This document shows positions 14,108-19,868 of a DNA stretch of 19,868 nt, piece by piece. The DNA is from Acidimicrobiia bacterium (GTDB lineage Bacteria > Actinomycetota > Acidimicrobiia > Acidimicrobiales > AC-14). The notes beneath the pieces are model-generated. The model searched no databases and was not told where the DNA came from. It worked only from the letters and a program-made list of their open reading frames with translations. Position 1 is the stretch's first letter; each line of letters begins with the position of its first letter. The translations under genes and the position numbers were made by a program. The stretch is from the NCBI GenBank assembly GCA_019243595.1, contig JAFAUA010000582.1, positions 1 through 19,868 of the forward strand. The letters are read 5' to 3'.

Positions 14108-14649
14108 CGACCGTGACCGGCACGGACGACGACGCGCGCTCACGGCGACGCTCGCTCACCGAAGCGATTGCGGCGCTGCGTGTCCCCCGGGCGAACGTCT
14201 CGCTCGAGACCGTGTTCCTCACCGTCGGAGCCCTGTTCCTGCCCATCGGGCTCGTGGTCATCATCCTCGGGTGGTACGGCGCCGCCCACACCGGCCACAT
14301 CTACGAACAGAACAGCTACATCATCTCCGGAGGCCTGCTTGGGCTGGGCCTGATCTTCGTGGGCTTCGCCCTGTACGTCGGCTACTGGATGACGCGGCAG
14401 ATACGGGCGACCGAGACCGGGACCCAGCAGACGCTGCGGGCCCTGCGGCAGCTCCAGGAAGAGCTGCGGACGGGCGGCGTCGGCGGCGAGGTCGCCTCCC
14501 CGTCGGGCGCCGATGTCTTCGTCGCCACCCAGCACGGCAGCATGCTCCACCGGCCGACGTGCCCGGCGGTTGCGGGCCGGAACGTGCACGTGGTCGACGA
14601 CCGCAGTGCCGCCAAGTACCGCGCCTGCAGCATCTGCATCACAGACTGA
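14104..14649 (+). CDS. Two-helix membrane protein with C-terminal Ada-like Cys/His metal-binding motif
   Basis: A 181-residue protein: a charged N-terminal segment (1-33), two membrane helices (about 35-58 and 73-96), an amphipathic, possibly coiled-coil stretch (98-123), a Gly-rich linker, then a compact C-terminal motif. The motif holds His149 and Cys153 (MLHRPTCPAV) and Cys175 and Cys178 (YRACSIC). Its spacing resembles the small zinc-binding module seen in Ada and in many proteins ending in a CxxC, so one metal ion is likely bound. With both helices crossing, the motif would lie in the cytoplasm if the N-terminus does. ATG at 14104 overlaps the previous stop as ATGA. It is the last gene of the Liv operon and ends 12 bases from the convergent LLM gene. 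Function unknown. Confidence 0.8.
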   Translation: MTTVTGTDDDARSRRRSLTEAIAALRVPRANVSLETVFLTVGALFLPIGLVVIILGWYGAAHTGHIYEQNSYIISGGLLGLGLIFVGFALYVGYWMTRQIRATETGTQQTLRALRQLQEELRTGGVGGEVASPSGADVFVATQHGSMLHRPTCPAVAGRNVHVVDDRSAAKYRACSICITD

Positions 14650-14661
14650 CCGCGGCCTTTC

Positions 14662-15486
14662 CTAGACGAAGTCGGGCATGACCTCGCGGGCGAAAGCCTC
14701 GACCTGCGAGGCACCAGCGCCCGGCCAGCCGCAGACGAGGTAGCCGTAGCCGGCGTCGCGCCACTTGCCTGCGTGCTTCTTCGACGTCTCGATGTCGTCC
14801 AGCGAGATCGAGCCGGCCCGCAGGATCGACTTGGGGTCACGCCCGCCTTGCTCGGCGAGCTGGTCGATTCGTTCGTAGGCGTCGCGCATGCTGTTGGGCG
14901 TGCCGAACGAGTGCCACACGTCGGCGTACTTGGCGACGAGCGGGAGGGTCCTCTTGGGGCCCGAGCCGCCGATCCAGATCGGCGGGTGCGGACGCTGGAC
15001 GGGCGGCGGTTGAAGCTGTGCCTGCCGCAGCGACACCCGCTTGCCTTCGTAGTCGACGACCTCTCCGGTGAAGAGGCGGGTTGTGATCTCGAGGGCGTCC
15101 TCGAGGAGGTCGAAGCGCTCGCCCGTCGGCGGGAACGGGATCCCCAGCTCGGTGTGCTCCTTGTCGTACCAGGCCGCGCCGAACGACATCTCCAGCCGGC
15201 CGTGCGAGGCGTGGTCGATCGTCAGCGCCTGGGCTGCGTACACCGAGGGATGGCGGTAGGTCATGCCTGCGACGAGAAGGCCGAGCCGGACGCGCGTGGT
15301 CACGCTGGCCAGGGCAGCCAGGAAGGTCATCCCCTCGAACGTCTCGCCGACCCCCTCGCCGAACATCGGCTGGAAGTGGTCGAAGCCCCAGACGCCGTCG
15401 AAGCCGAGCTCCTCCGCGAGCTGCGCCCGCCGGACGAGCTCGTCCCACGGAAGCCGTTGCTGGGCGACGTCGAGTCCGAAGCGCAT
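14662..15486 (-). CDS. LLM class flavin/F420-dependent oxidoreductase
   Basis: A 274-residue luciferase-like TIM-barrel enzyme. Visible family landmarks are LAEELGFDGVWGFDHFQP near the N-terminus, VRLGLLVAGMTYRHPSVYAAQALTID, HGRLEMSFGAAWYDKEH, a GERFDLLEDALEITTRLFTG helix, and PPIWIGGSGPKRTLPLVAKYAD. In actinobacteria such proteins often use F420, sometimes FMN. The sequence fits the F420 type but cofactor choice is not proven. ATG at 15486 begins MRFGLDV, the usual first strand, with AAAGGA upstream. It starts one base after the stop of the short-chain dehydrogenase gene, so the two are co-transcribed. It may oxidise or reduce an intermediate of the same pathway. Confidence 0.9.
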   Translation of the reverse strand: MRFGLDVAQQRLPWDELVRRAQLAEELGFDGVWGFDHFQPMFGEGVGETFEGMTFLAALASVTTRVRLGLLVAGMTYRHPSVYAAQALTIDHASHGRLEMSFGAAWYDKEHTELGIPFPPTGERFDLLEDALEITTRLFTGEVVDYEGKRVSLRQAQLQPPPVQRPHPPIWIGGSGPKRTLPLVAKYADVWHSFGTPNSMRDAYERIDQLAEQGGRDPKSILRAGSISLDDIETSKKHAGKWRDAGYGYLVCGWPGAGASQVEAFAREVMPDFV

Positions 15487-15487
15487 G

Positions 15488-16354
15488 TCAGTCCTTTGGA
15501 GTTTCTCGGGGAAGGTGGGCCATGAAGAGCGCCGACCACTCGGGAAGGTCGGTCGGAACGTAGTAGCCGGTCTCGTCGTTGATCGCCTCCCAGTGGGTGG
15601 CGATGTCCTCGATCGTGGCAGCCGTCGCCTGCACGTAGCCAGGCGACTGGGCGATGAACAGCCGGGCGAAGCGGCCGAAACCGGCGGCGTAGATCTCCCC
15701 GTTGACCGGACAGTCCTCGTGGGCGAGGAAGGCGGCCATCGGGGCGACGAGGTCGGGCGACATCTCCGGTGGCGCGTCGCCGCGGCCGGCCATGCGGGTG
15801 AAGGCTCCCGGCGCGATGAGGTTGACCTTGATTCCGCGGTCGGTTCCGGCCGTCGCCAGACTGCGCGCCAGACCGATCACCGCACCTTTGGCGGCTGCGT
15901 ACGACGTGTTGTTGGGCAGCCCGAAGAGCCCCGACGACGTCGTCATCACAACTCGGCCGTAGCCGCGCTCGACCATGTGCGGCCAGGCGGCCCGCGCCGT
16001 GTTGAACGAGCCGCCGACGTGGACGGCGAGGTGCTGCTGGAGGTTGTCCTCGTCGACCTCGGGCATGCCCGCCCATCTGATGATGCCGGCGTTGTTGATG
16101 AGAATGTCGAGGCGCCCGAGGCGCTCGATTGTCGAGTCGACAAGCGCGCTTGCCCCGTCCGCGGTGGCGACGTCGCTGGTGTCGGCGAGCGCGTCGGCGC
16201 CGATCTCACCGGCCACAGCATTCGCCGGTTCGGCGTCGACATCGTTGACCACGACGCGGGCGCCCCGCTCGGCGAGCAGGATCGCGTACGCACGTCCGAT
16301 GCCGCGCCCGGCGCCGGTGACGACGGCGACGCGCCCGTCGAATCGATAGGTCAA
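15488..16354 (-). CDS. Short-chain dehydrogenase/reductase (SDR)
   Basis: A 288-residue classical SDR, with nucleotide-binding TGAGRGIG (13-20), an NDVD segment where Asp after the second strand suggests NAD preference, NNAG (87-90), and the catalytic Ser (140/141), Tyr152 and Lys156 in the SYAAAK motif. The C-terminus is about 40 residues longer than a minimal SDR, as in the multifunctional beta-oxidation-like SDRs. It should oxidise a hydroxyl or reduce a ketone. TTG at 16354 is preferred, because the protein then begins TYRFDGRVAVVTG. The GTG at 16390 would put the start inside the large inverted repeat. It lies downstream of the amidohydrolase, with the hairpin in the gap, and directly upstream of the LLM gene. 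Confidence 0.9.
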   Translation of the reverse strand: MTYRFDGRVAVVTGAGRGIGRAYAILLAERGARVVVNDVDAEPANAVAGEIGADALADTSDVATADGASALVDSTIERLGRLDILINNAGIIRWAGMPEVDEDNLQQHLAVHVGGSFNTARAAWPHMVERGYGRVVMTTSSGLFGLPNNTSYAAAKGAVIGLARSLATAGTDRGIKVNLIAPGAFTRMAGRGDAPPEMSPDLVAPMAAFLAHEDCPVNGEIYAAGFGRFARLFIAQSPGYVQATAATIEDIATHWEAINDETGYYVPTDLPEWSALFMAHLPRETPKD

Positions 16355-16370
16355 CCGCTCACCACGATCG

Positions 16371-16422
16371 CATTCTGAGGGTGGAAACACCCCCTGTGGT
16401 GTCGGTTTCCACCCTCAGAATG
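16371..16422. repeat. Perfect 18-bp inverted repeat (large hairpin)
   Basis: The left arm CATTCTGAGGGTGGAAAC (16371-16388) and right arm GTTTCCACCCTCAGAATG (16405-16422) are exact reverse complements around a 16-base loop. The loop can form a further short CACC/GGTG stem. It occupies most of the gap between the amidohydrolase stop and the dehydrogenase start. There is no T-tract on either side, so it is not a standard intrinsic terminator. It may be a T-less actinobacterial terminator or attenuator, an RNA-processing site, or a copy of a dispersed REP-like element. Confidence 0.85.
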
Positions 16423-16429
16423 GAGCAAG

Positions 16430-17674
16430 TCAGGCGGGGACCGGGGCCTCGAAGCCCAGGAGGTCGCCGAGGGTGCCGCCGAGGATGGCGACCCGCTCGT
16501 CGGCGGGAACGCCGGCGAACAGCTTGCCGATCAGCTCCCGGCTGCCCCGGAACGTTCCCTCGGCGTGCGGGTAGTCGTTGCCCCACACGCTCGTCGACAG
16601 ACCGGTGATGTGGCGGCAGGCGACGGCGACCGGGTCGTCCTGGAACTGCACGTGGAACTGGCGCTGCACGTACTCGCTGGGCTTCAGCGGGTACGGCCAC
16701 TTCTCGTTGAGCCGGAAGAGCTGGGCCATGTTGGGCTGGTCGTGGGGTGGGCGCTCGCCGTCCCAGTACCCGAGCCACCAGTCGGCGTCCTGGCCGATGC
16801 CGGTCACCCAGCACTTGTCCATGGCGCCCATCAATGACGCCAGCCAGTGGGCGTTGAACTCGATCAGGGCGAAGTGAAGCTTGGGGTAGCGCTCGGCGAC
16901 CCCACCGCCGATCAGCTCACAGATCACCTGCTGAGGGACGATCGTGCTGTAGATCGACTGCGTCACCATCCGCTTGGACGCCGACTTCTCGGTCATCGGC
17001 TGGTTGACCTGGGCGGCGGACTCCATCACGACCTTCAGCGTGGTCGACGCCGGGTCGTTGACCTTCACGCCACCGGTCTGGGTGTGGATGAACACGTGCA
17101 CGCCGCTGGCCTGCGCTGCCGCCCATACCGGGTCGAGATCGCGTGTGTAGTAGTTCCTTGGTGGGGTCGCGGGTAGCAAGATCGCCTTGAAGCCGGCGGC
17201 TGCCACGCGCTCGATCTCAGCGACGGCGTCGTCGACGTCAGTGATCGGGATCGGCGCCGTCGGCGCCAGCCGGTCGAAGTACGGCGAGAAGCGCTCGGCG
17301 ACGTAGTCGTTGTAGACGCGTGCGTGCGCCATCGACAGCTCGTGGTCGTCGGAGTAGAGGCCGAACAGCGAGAGGTTCGGGTGCAGCACCTGGGCGTCGA
17401 CCCCGTCGAGGTCCATGTCCTCGAGGATCAGCTCGGGATCGCCCTCGGGGGTGCGCCCTTGGGTCTGTCGGTAGCGCGAGATCGTCCAGCCCTCGAAGCC
17501 GGGCGTGTGCAGTTGTCGGAAGACGTGGGCGCCGCCTTCGAACGGCGGGTCGACCTCGAAGTCCTCCTCCCAAACGGCGCGGTCGCGCAGGTGCTTGGGG
17601 AGGCGGGTGCGGAAGAGGTCGGTCGGTTCGAGCAGGTGCCCGTCGCCGGAGACGACAAACGTGTCTTCGACCAT
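16430..17674 (-). CDS. Amidohydrolase family (Amidohydro_2 / ACMSD-like) metal-dependent hydrolase
   Basis: A 414-residue TIM-barrel hydrolase. Likely metal ligands are visible: Asp11-x-His13 in SGDGHLLEP, His197 in VFIHTQTGG, a later IEFNAHW segment (about 271-277), and Asp367 in WGNDYPHAEGTF near the C-terminus. The family includes decarboxylases and hydrolases acting on carboxylic acids, lactones and amides. The long insertions relative to ACMSD are usual for actinobacterial members found in steroid and aromatic catabolic clusters (from memory). ATG at 17674 gives the expected VEDTFVVSGDGH start. It is divergent from the cyclase gene, with a perfect palindrome in the 48-base gap, and is followed by the inverted repeat and then the SDR and LLM genes on the same strand. 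Confidence 0.9.
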   Translation of the reverse strand: MVEDTFVVSGDGHLLEPTDLFRTRLPKHLRDRAVWEEDFEVDPPFEGGAHVFRQLHTPGFEGWTISRYRQTQGRTPEGDPELILEDMDLDGVDAQVLHPNLSLFGLYSDDHELSMAHARVYNDYVAERFSPYFDRLAPTAPIPITDVDDAVAEIERVAAAGFKAILLPATPPRNYYTRDLDPVWAAAQASGVHVFIHTQTGGVKVNDPASTTLKVVMESAAQVNQPMTEKSASKRMVTQSIYSTIVPQQVICELIGGGVAERYPKLHFALIEFNAHWLASLMGAMDKCWVTGIGQDADWWLGYWDGERPPHDQPNMAQLFRLNEKWPYPLKPSEYVQRQFHVQFQDDPVAVACRHITGLSTSVWGNDYPHAEGTFRGSRELIGKLFAGVPADERVAILGGTLGDLLGFEAPVPA

Positions 17675-17683
17675 CGCCCGGCG

Positions 17684-17689
17684 ACGTTA
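17684..17689 (-). promoter_or_regulatory. Candidate -10 box for the amidohydrolase gene
   Basis: TAACGT on the minus strand ends nine bases before the ATG at 17674, so the transcript would be nearly leaderless. It abuts the palindrome at 17690-17701. The same hexamer appears before the TetR gene at 7137. Prediction by eye. Confidence 0.25.
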
Positions 17690-17701
17690 GACCGATCGGT
17701 C
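17690..17701. promoter_or_regulatory. Perfect 12-bp palindrome, candidate TetR-type operator
   Basis: GACCGATCGGTC is its own reverse complement and lies in the 48-base gap between divergent amidohydrolase and cyclase genes. Its GACCG...CGGTC half-sites are of a kind commonly seen for TetR repressors. It sits next to the proposed amidohydrolase -10 and overlaps the -35 position of the cyclase, so one repressor could switch both directions. The regulator is not identified. Confidence 0.45.
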
Positions 17702-17710
17702 GGTACAGGC

Positions 17711-17716
17711 AATACT
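17711..17716 (+). promoter_or_regulatory. Candidate -10 box for the cyclase gene
   Basis: AATACT ends six bases before the GTG at 17723, consistent with a leaderless transcript. A weak TTAGAC (17687-17692) sits 18 bases upstream as a possible -35 and overlaps the palindrome. Confidence 0.25.
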
Positions 17717-17722
17717 GCCGCC

Positions 17723-18793
17723 GTGCCTACAGATAAGAGGTGGAAGCAGCGCCCCGAGGGCTCCACGTGGGGTGACTTCGGCGACGACGACGAGCTCGGT
17801 CGCATCAACCTGCTCACCCCCGAGAAGGTGCTCCAAGGCGTGCGCGAGGTCGACGCCGGGATCACGTTCTCTCTCAGTCTCCCGCTCGACTATCCGGGTG
17901 GGATCGCGCTGAACCAGCGCCGCCACCCGCCGATCCTCGCCCCGACCGAGGACATGAACGGGGAATCCGCCACGTTCTTCAACGTGCACATGAGTGAGAT
18001 GGAGGACTGGGGCGACCCTCGCTACGTCGACGTGTGGGCCGACGACGTGGTGACCCTTTGGCTGCAGTACTCGACCCAGTGGGACGGCCTCGCCCACGTC
18101 GGCGCCGAGTTCGACGCCGACGCCGACGGCGTTGAAGAGGGCGTCTATTACAACGGCTACCGCGCCGGTGTCGACATCGCCGGGCCCGCGGAGGACGCCC
18201 GCGGCGACGGCTACCGCCACCGCTCGTTTCTCCACCACCTCGGCGTCGAGCACATGGCGTTCCACGGCGTGCAGGGCCGCGGCGTCCTGGTCGACCTCGA
18301 ACACCACTTCGGTCGTGAGTGGAAGGGCGTCGACCTGAAGACACTGCAGCAGGTCATGGCCGCCGACAACGTCGTCGTGGAGCCCGGCGACATGCTCCTG
18401 CTCCACACCGGGTTCGCGACGCAGCTCCTCGAGATGAACCGGGAGCCCAATCTCCGGAAGCTGTTCACGTCGTGCGCCTGGCTCGACGCCAGGGACGAGT
18501 CACTGCTCGAGTGGATCGCCCACTCGCAGATCTCCGCGCTCGTCGCCGACAACTACGCCGTCGAGGGCATGCTCGGCAAGGACGCCGACAAGGTCGAGGG
18601 CCGGCATTCGTTCCTGCCGATCCACCACCTCTGCCTCTTCCGGCTCGGCGTCCCTCTCGGCGAGCTCTGGTACCTCCACGAGCTGGCCGCTTGGTTGCGC
18701 GACCACAACCGCAGCCGATTCCTCCTCACCGCCCCTCCGCTGCGCCTCCCCGGCGCAGTGGCAAGCCCCCTCACCCCGATCGCGACAGTCTGA
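17723..18793 (+). CDS. Cyclase family protein (kynurenine formamidase-like fold)
   Basis: A 356-residue protein of the cyclase/formamidase-like family (PF04199 type). The metal-site motif region reads STQWDGLAHVG (about 117-127). It stands where kynurenine formamidases have HxGTHxDxPxH, so the first His ligands are replaced as in a large group of uncharacterised actinobacterial members. Other landmarks are WGDFGDDDELGRINLLTPEKV near the N-terminus and VQGRGVLVDL in the middle. Family members hydrolyse amides or open rings of cyclic compounds; the substrate here is unknown. GTG at 17723 is chosen because the family begins with the RWKQRPEGSTWG segment and a -10-like box precedes it. Earlier in-frame sequence lies over the divergent amidohydrolase gene. 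The 3' end overlaps the convergent monooxygenase gene by 23 bases. Confidence 0.85.
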   Translation: MPTDKRWKQRPEGSTWGDFGDDDELGRINLLTPEKVLQGVREVDAGITFSLSLPLDYPGGIALNQRRHPPILAPTEDMNGESATFFNVHMSEMEDWGDPRYVDVWADDVVTLWLQYSTQWDGLAHVGAEFDADADGVEEGVYYNGYRAGVDIAGPAEDARGDGYRHRSFLHHLGVEHMAFHGVQGRGVLVDLEHHFGREWKGVDLKTLQQVMAADNVVVEPGDMLLLHTGFATQLLEMNREPNLRKLFTSCAWLDARDESLLEWIAHSQISALVADNYAVEGMLGKDADKVEGRHSFLPIHHLCLFRLGVPLGELWYLHELAAWLRDHNRSRFLLTAPPLRLPGAVASPLTPIATV

Positions 18794-19868
18794 AGGCCTT
18801 GTAGTCGGTGTCGCGGACCCTTGCGATCTCTTTGAAGAGCTTGGGGCGGCCGCCGGAGTTGAGGAGGTAGCGGCGGGGCTTCCCGGGGATGTTGCTGCCG
18901 AAGTAGTAGCTGCTCTTGCCGAACGACGGAGGCTGCTCGGCCCAGCGGTCGACCATGTCGGTCCAGCGTTCCTCGGCCGCGGGATCGACCTCGATGATGT
19001 CGTAGCCGCTATCGCGCATGTAGACGAGCGTGTCGGTGACGAAGTCGACCTGATCGCCGTTGTACCTCGGGTTGTTGCCGGCCGCCGCGTGCGGTCCGCC
19101 GGGGAAGAAGAAATTGGGGAAGCCGGTGGTCTGGATGCCGAGGAACGTCGTGGGCCCCTCGGCCCAGTGGTCCTCGAGGGCGATGCCGTCGCGGCCCCGG
19201 ATGCCCATCCGGCTCAACGCCCCGGTGCCGAAGTCGAAGCCGGTTGCCCACACGACAATGTCGAACGGGCGCTCGCCGTCGGTCGTCTCGATCCCGATCG
19301 GTGTCAGTCGCACGATCGGCGTCTCTCGGAGGTCGACGAGCGAGATGTTCGGTCGGTTGTAGGCCTCGAAGTAGCCGGTGACGAACGGCGGCCGGTGCTC
19401 GCCGTAACGCTGGTCCTTCGGGATCAGCTTCTCGGCGGTCTCCGGATCGTCGACGATGTCGCGGATCTTCTCGGCGAGGAAGTCGCACCACTCGGCATTG
19501 GCAGCCGGGTCGAAGAGCAGGTCGGTGTAGTTGCTGGTGAGCTTCGAGAACCCCTTGCTCTTCCACATCGTCTCGAAGAACGCCCGCCGCTCTTCGTCGG
19601 AACCTTCAAAGGTGGCCCGGTCGTGAGGCAGGTGGAGAAAGCCGGCCGCCGACGTGTTCAGCACGTCGCACATGGCGTCGAAGTTGGCCCGGAGCTCGGC
19701 CTGCTCTTCAGGCGCGATCGGCGCGTTGTTCAGCGGCGTGCACCAGTGAGGGGTGCGCTGATACACGGTCAGTGACGCCGCCTCGGCGGCGACGATCGGG
19801 ATCAGCTGCACGCCGCTCGAGCCGGTCCCGATGACAGCGACGCGCTTGCCGGCGAAGTCGACGGGCGT
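18771..19868 (-). CDS. Flavin-containing / Baeyer-Villiger-type monooxygenase, partial (N-terminus beyond the window)
   Basis: The minus-strand frame is open from the right edge; 365 C-terminal residues are present of a family usually around 500-600 long. At the edge it reads FAGKRVAVIGTGSSGVQLIP, the second (NADPH-binding) Rossmann motif GxGxSG. Downstream are VYQRTPHWCTPL, YFEAYNRPNISLVDL, and DIVVWATGFDFGTG, the conserved C-terminal ATGF motif. These features fit Baeyer-Villiger-type enzymes that insert oxygen next to a ketone using FAD and NADPH, giving esters or lactones. The FAD-binding N-terminus and the diagnostic FxGxxxHxxxWP motif lie outside the window, so other class B flavin monooxygenases are possible. 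It is convergent with the cyclase, whose 3' end it overlaps. Confidence 0.9.
   Translation of the reverse strand, partial: TPVDFAGKRVAVIGTGSSGVQLIPIVAAEAASLTVYQRTPHWCTPLNNAPIAPEEQAELRANFDAMCDVLNTSAAGFLHLPHDRATFEGSDEERRAFFETMWKSKGFSKLTSNYTDLLFDPAANAEWCDFLAEKIRDIVDDPETAEKLIPKDQRYGEHRPPFVTGYFEAYNRPNISLVDLRETPIVRLTPIGIETTDGERPFDIVVWATGFDFGTGALSRMGIRGRDGIALEDHWAEGPTTFLGIQTTGFPNFFFPGGPHAAAGNNPRYNGDQVDFVTDTLVYMRDSGYDIIEVDPAAEERWTDMVDRWAEQPPSFGKSSYYFGSNIPGKPRRYLLNSGGRPKLFKEIARVRDTDYKAFRLSRSG

Noticed and set aside
14650..14661. Terminator between the Liv operon and the LLM gene
   Set aside because: The gap is only 12 bases and contains no stem-loop or T-run on either strand.
15263..16378. A 371-codon plus-strand frame over the SDR and LLM genes
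   Set aside because: The minus-strand proteins have intact catalytic motifs; the plus frame has none.
16389..16404. The inverted repeat as ends of an insertion sequence or MITE
   Set aside because: Only 16 bases separate the arms, and no flanking direct repeat is evident, so there is no element body. A REP-like or RNA hairpin reading is simpler.
1..19868. CRISPR array, tRNA, rRNA, transposase or integrase genes
   Set aside because: No regularly spaced repeats, no tRNA-like cloverleaf with CCA-side features, and no transposase or recombinase motifs were seen in any gap or frame.

Overview
The window looks like chromosomal DNA of a high-GC actinobacterium. The reasons are the uniformly GC-rich codon use, many GTG/TTG starts, nested 4-nt start/stop overlaps, several -10-like boxes placed so that transcripts could be nearly leaderless, an F420/LLM-type oxidoreductase, a Liv transporter with fused permeases, and several TetR-family regulators. 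An Acidimicrobiia-like or mycobacteria-like lineage is my inference; no rRNA or tRNA is present to settle it. Coding is very dense: no gap exceeds about 190 bases, and most gaps are under 100.

Layout. (1) 1-1144: a spheroidene-monooxygenase-like gene with an apparent frameshift, running off the left edge, and a divergent GNAT acetyltransferase. (2) 1160-4701, minus strand: a five-gene chain read as cytochrome P450, two paralogous six-helix membrane proteins of unknown function, a subunit III/NorE-like oxidase protein and a subunit IV-like protein. Every junction overlaps by GTGA. No oxidase subunit I or II is present. A 23-bp imperfect palindrome lies in the P450 promoter, and a TetR gene with a defective 5' end (4804-about 5420) lies upstream. 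(3) 5542-7739: two further TetR regulators flanking a D-2-hydroxyacid dehydrogenase. (4) 7747-14649: a Liv-type ABC uptake system. A lipoprotein binding protein with a long low-complexity linker diverges from a co-translated operon of fused LivH-LivM permease, LivG, LivF, a large secreted membrane-anchored protein, and a small two-helix membrane protein ending in an Ada-like Cys/His metal-binding motif. (5) 14662-19868: a catabolic-looking group of LLM flavin/F420 oxidoreductase, short-chain dehydrogenase, amidohydrolase, cyclase-family hydrolase, and the C-terminal part of a Baeyer-Villiger-type flavin monooxygenase cut by the right edge. A perfect 18-bp inverted repeat lies between the amidohydrolase and dehydrogenase genes, and a perfect 12-bp palindrome lies between the divergent amidohydrolase and cyclase genes.

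How the genes may work together (inference): uptake by the Liv system plus P450, Baeyer-Villiger, dehydrogenase and hydrolase steps suggests import and oxidation of a hydrophobic or cyclic carboxylic compound, with modules controlled by separate TetR proteins. The substrate cannot be read from the sequence. The two most unusual units are the P450 operon with orphan oxidase subunits and the Liv operon with two co-translated envelope proteins. Three reading-frame anomalies (near 70, 5440 and 11270) could be real lesions or base-calling errors.
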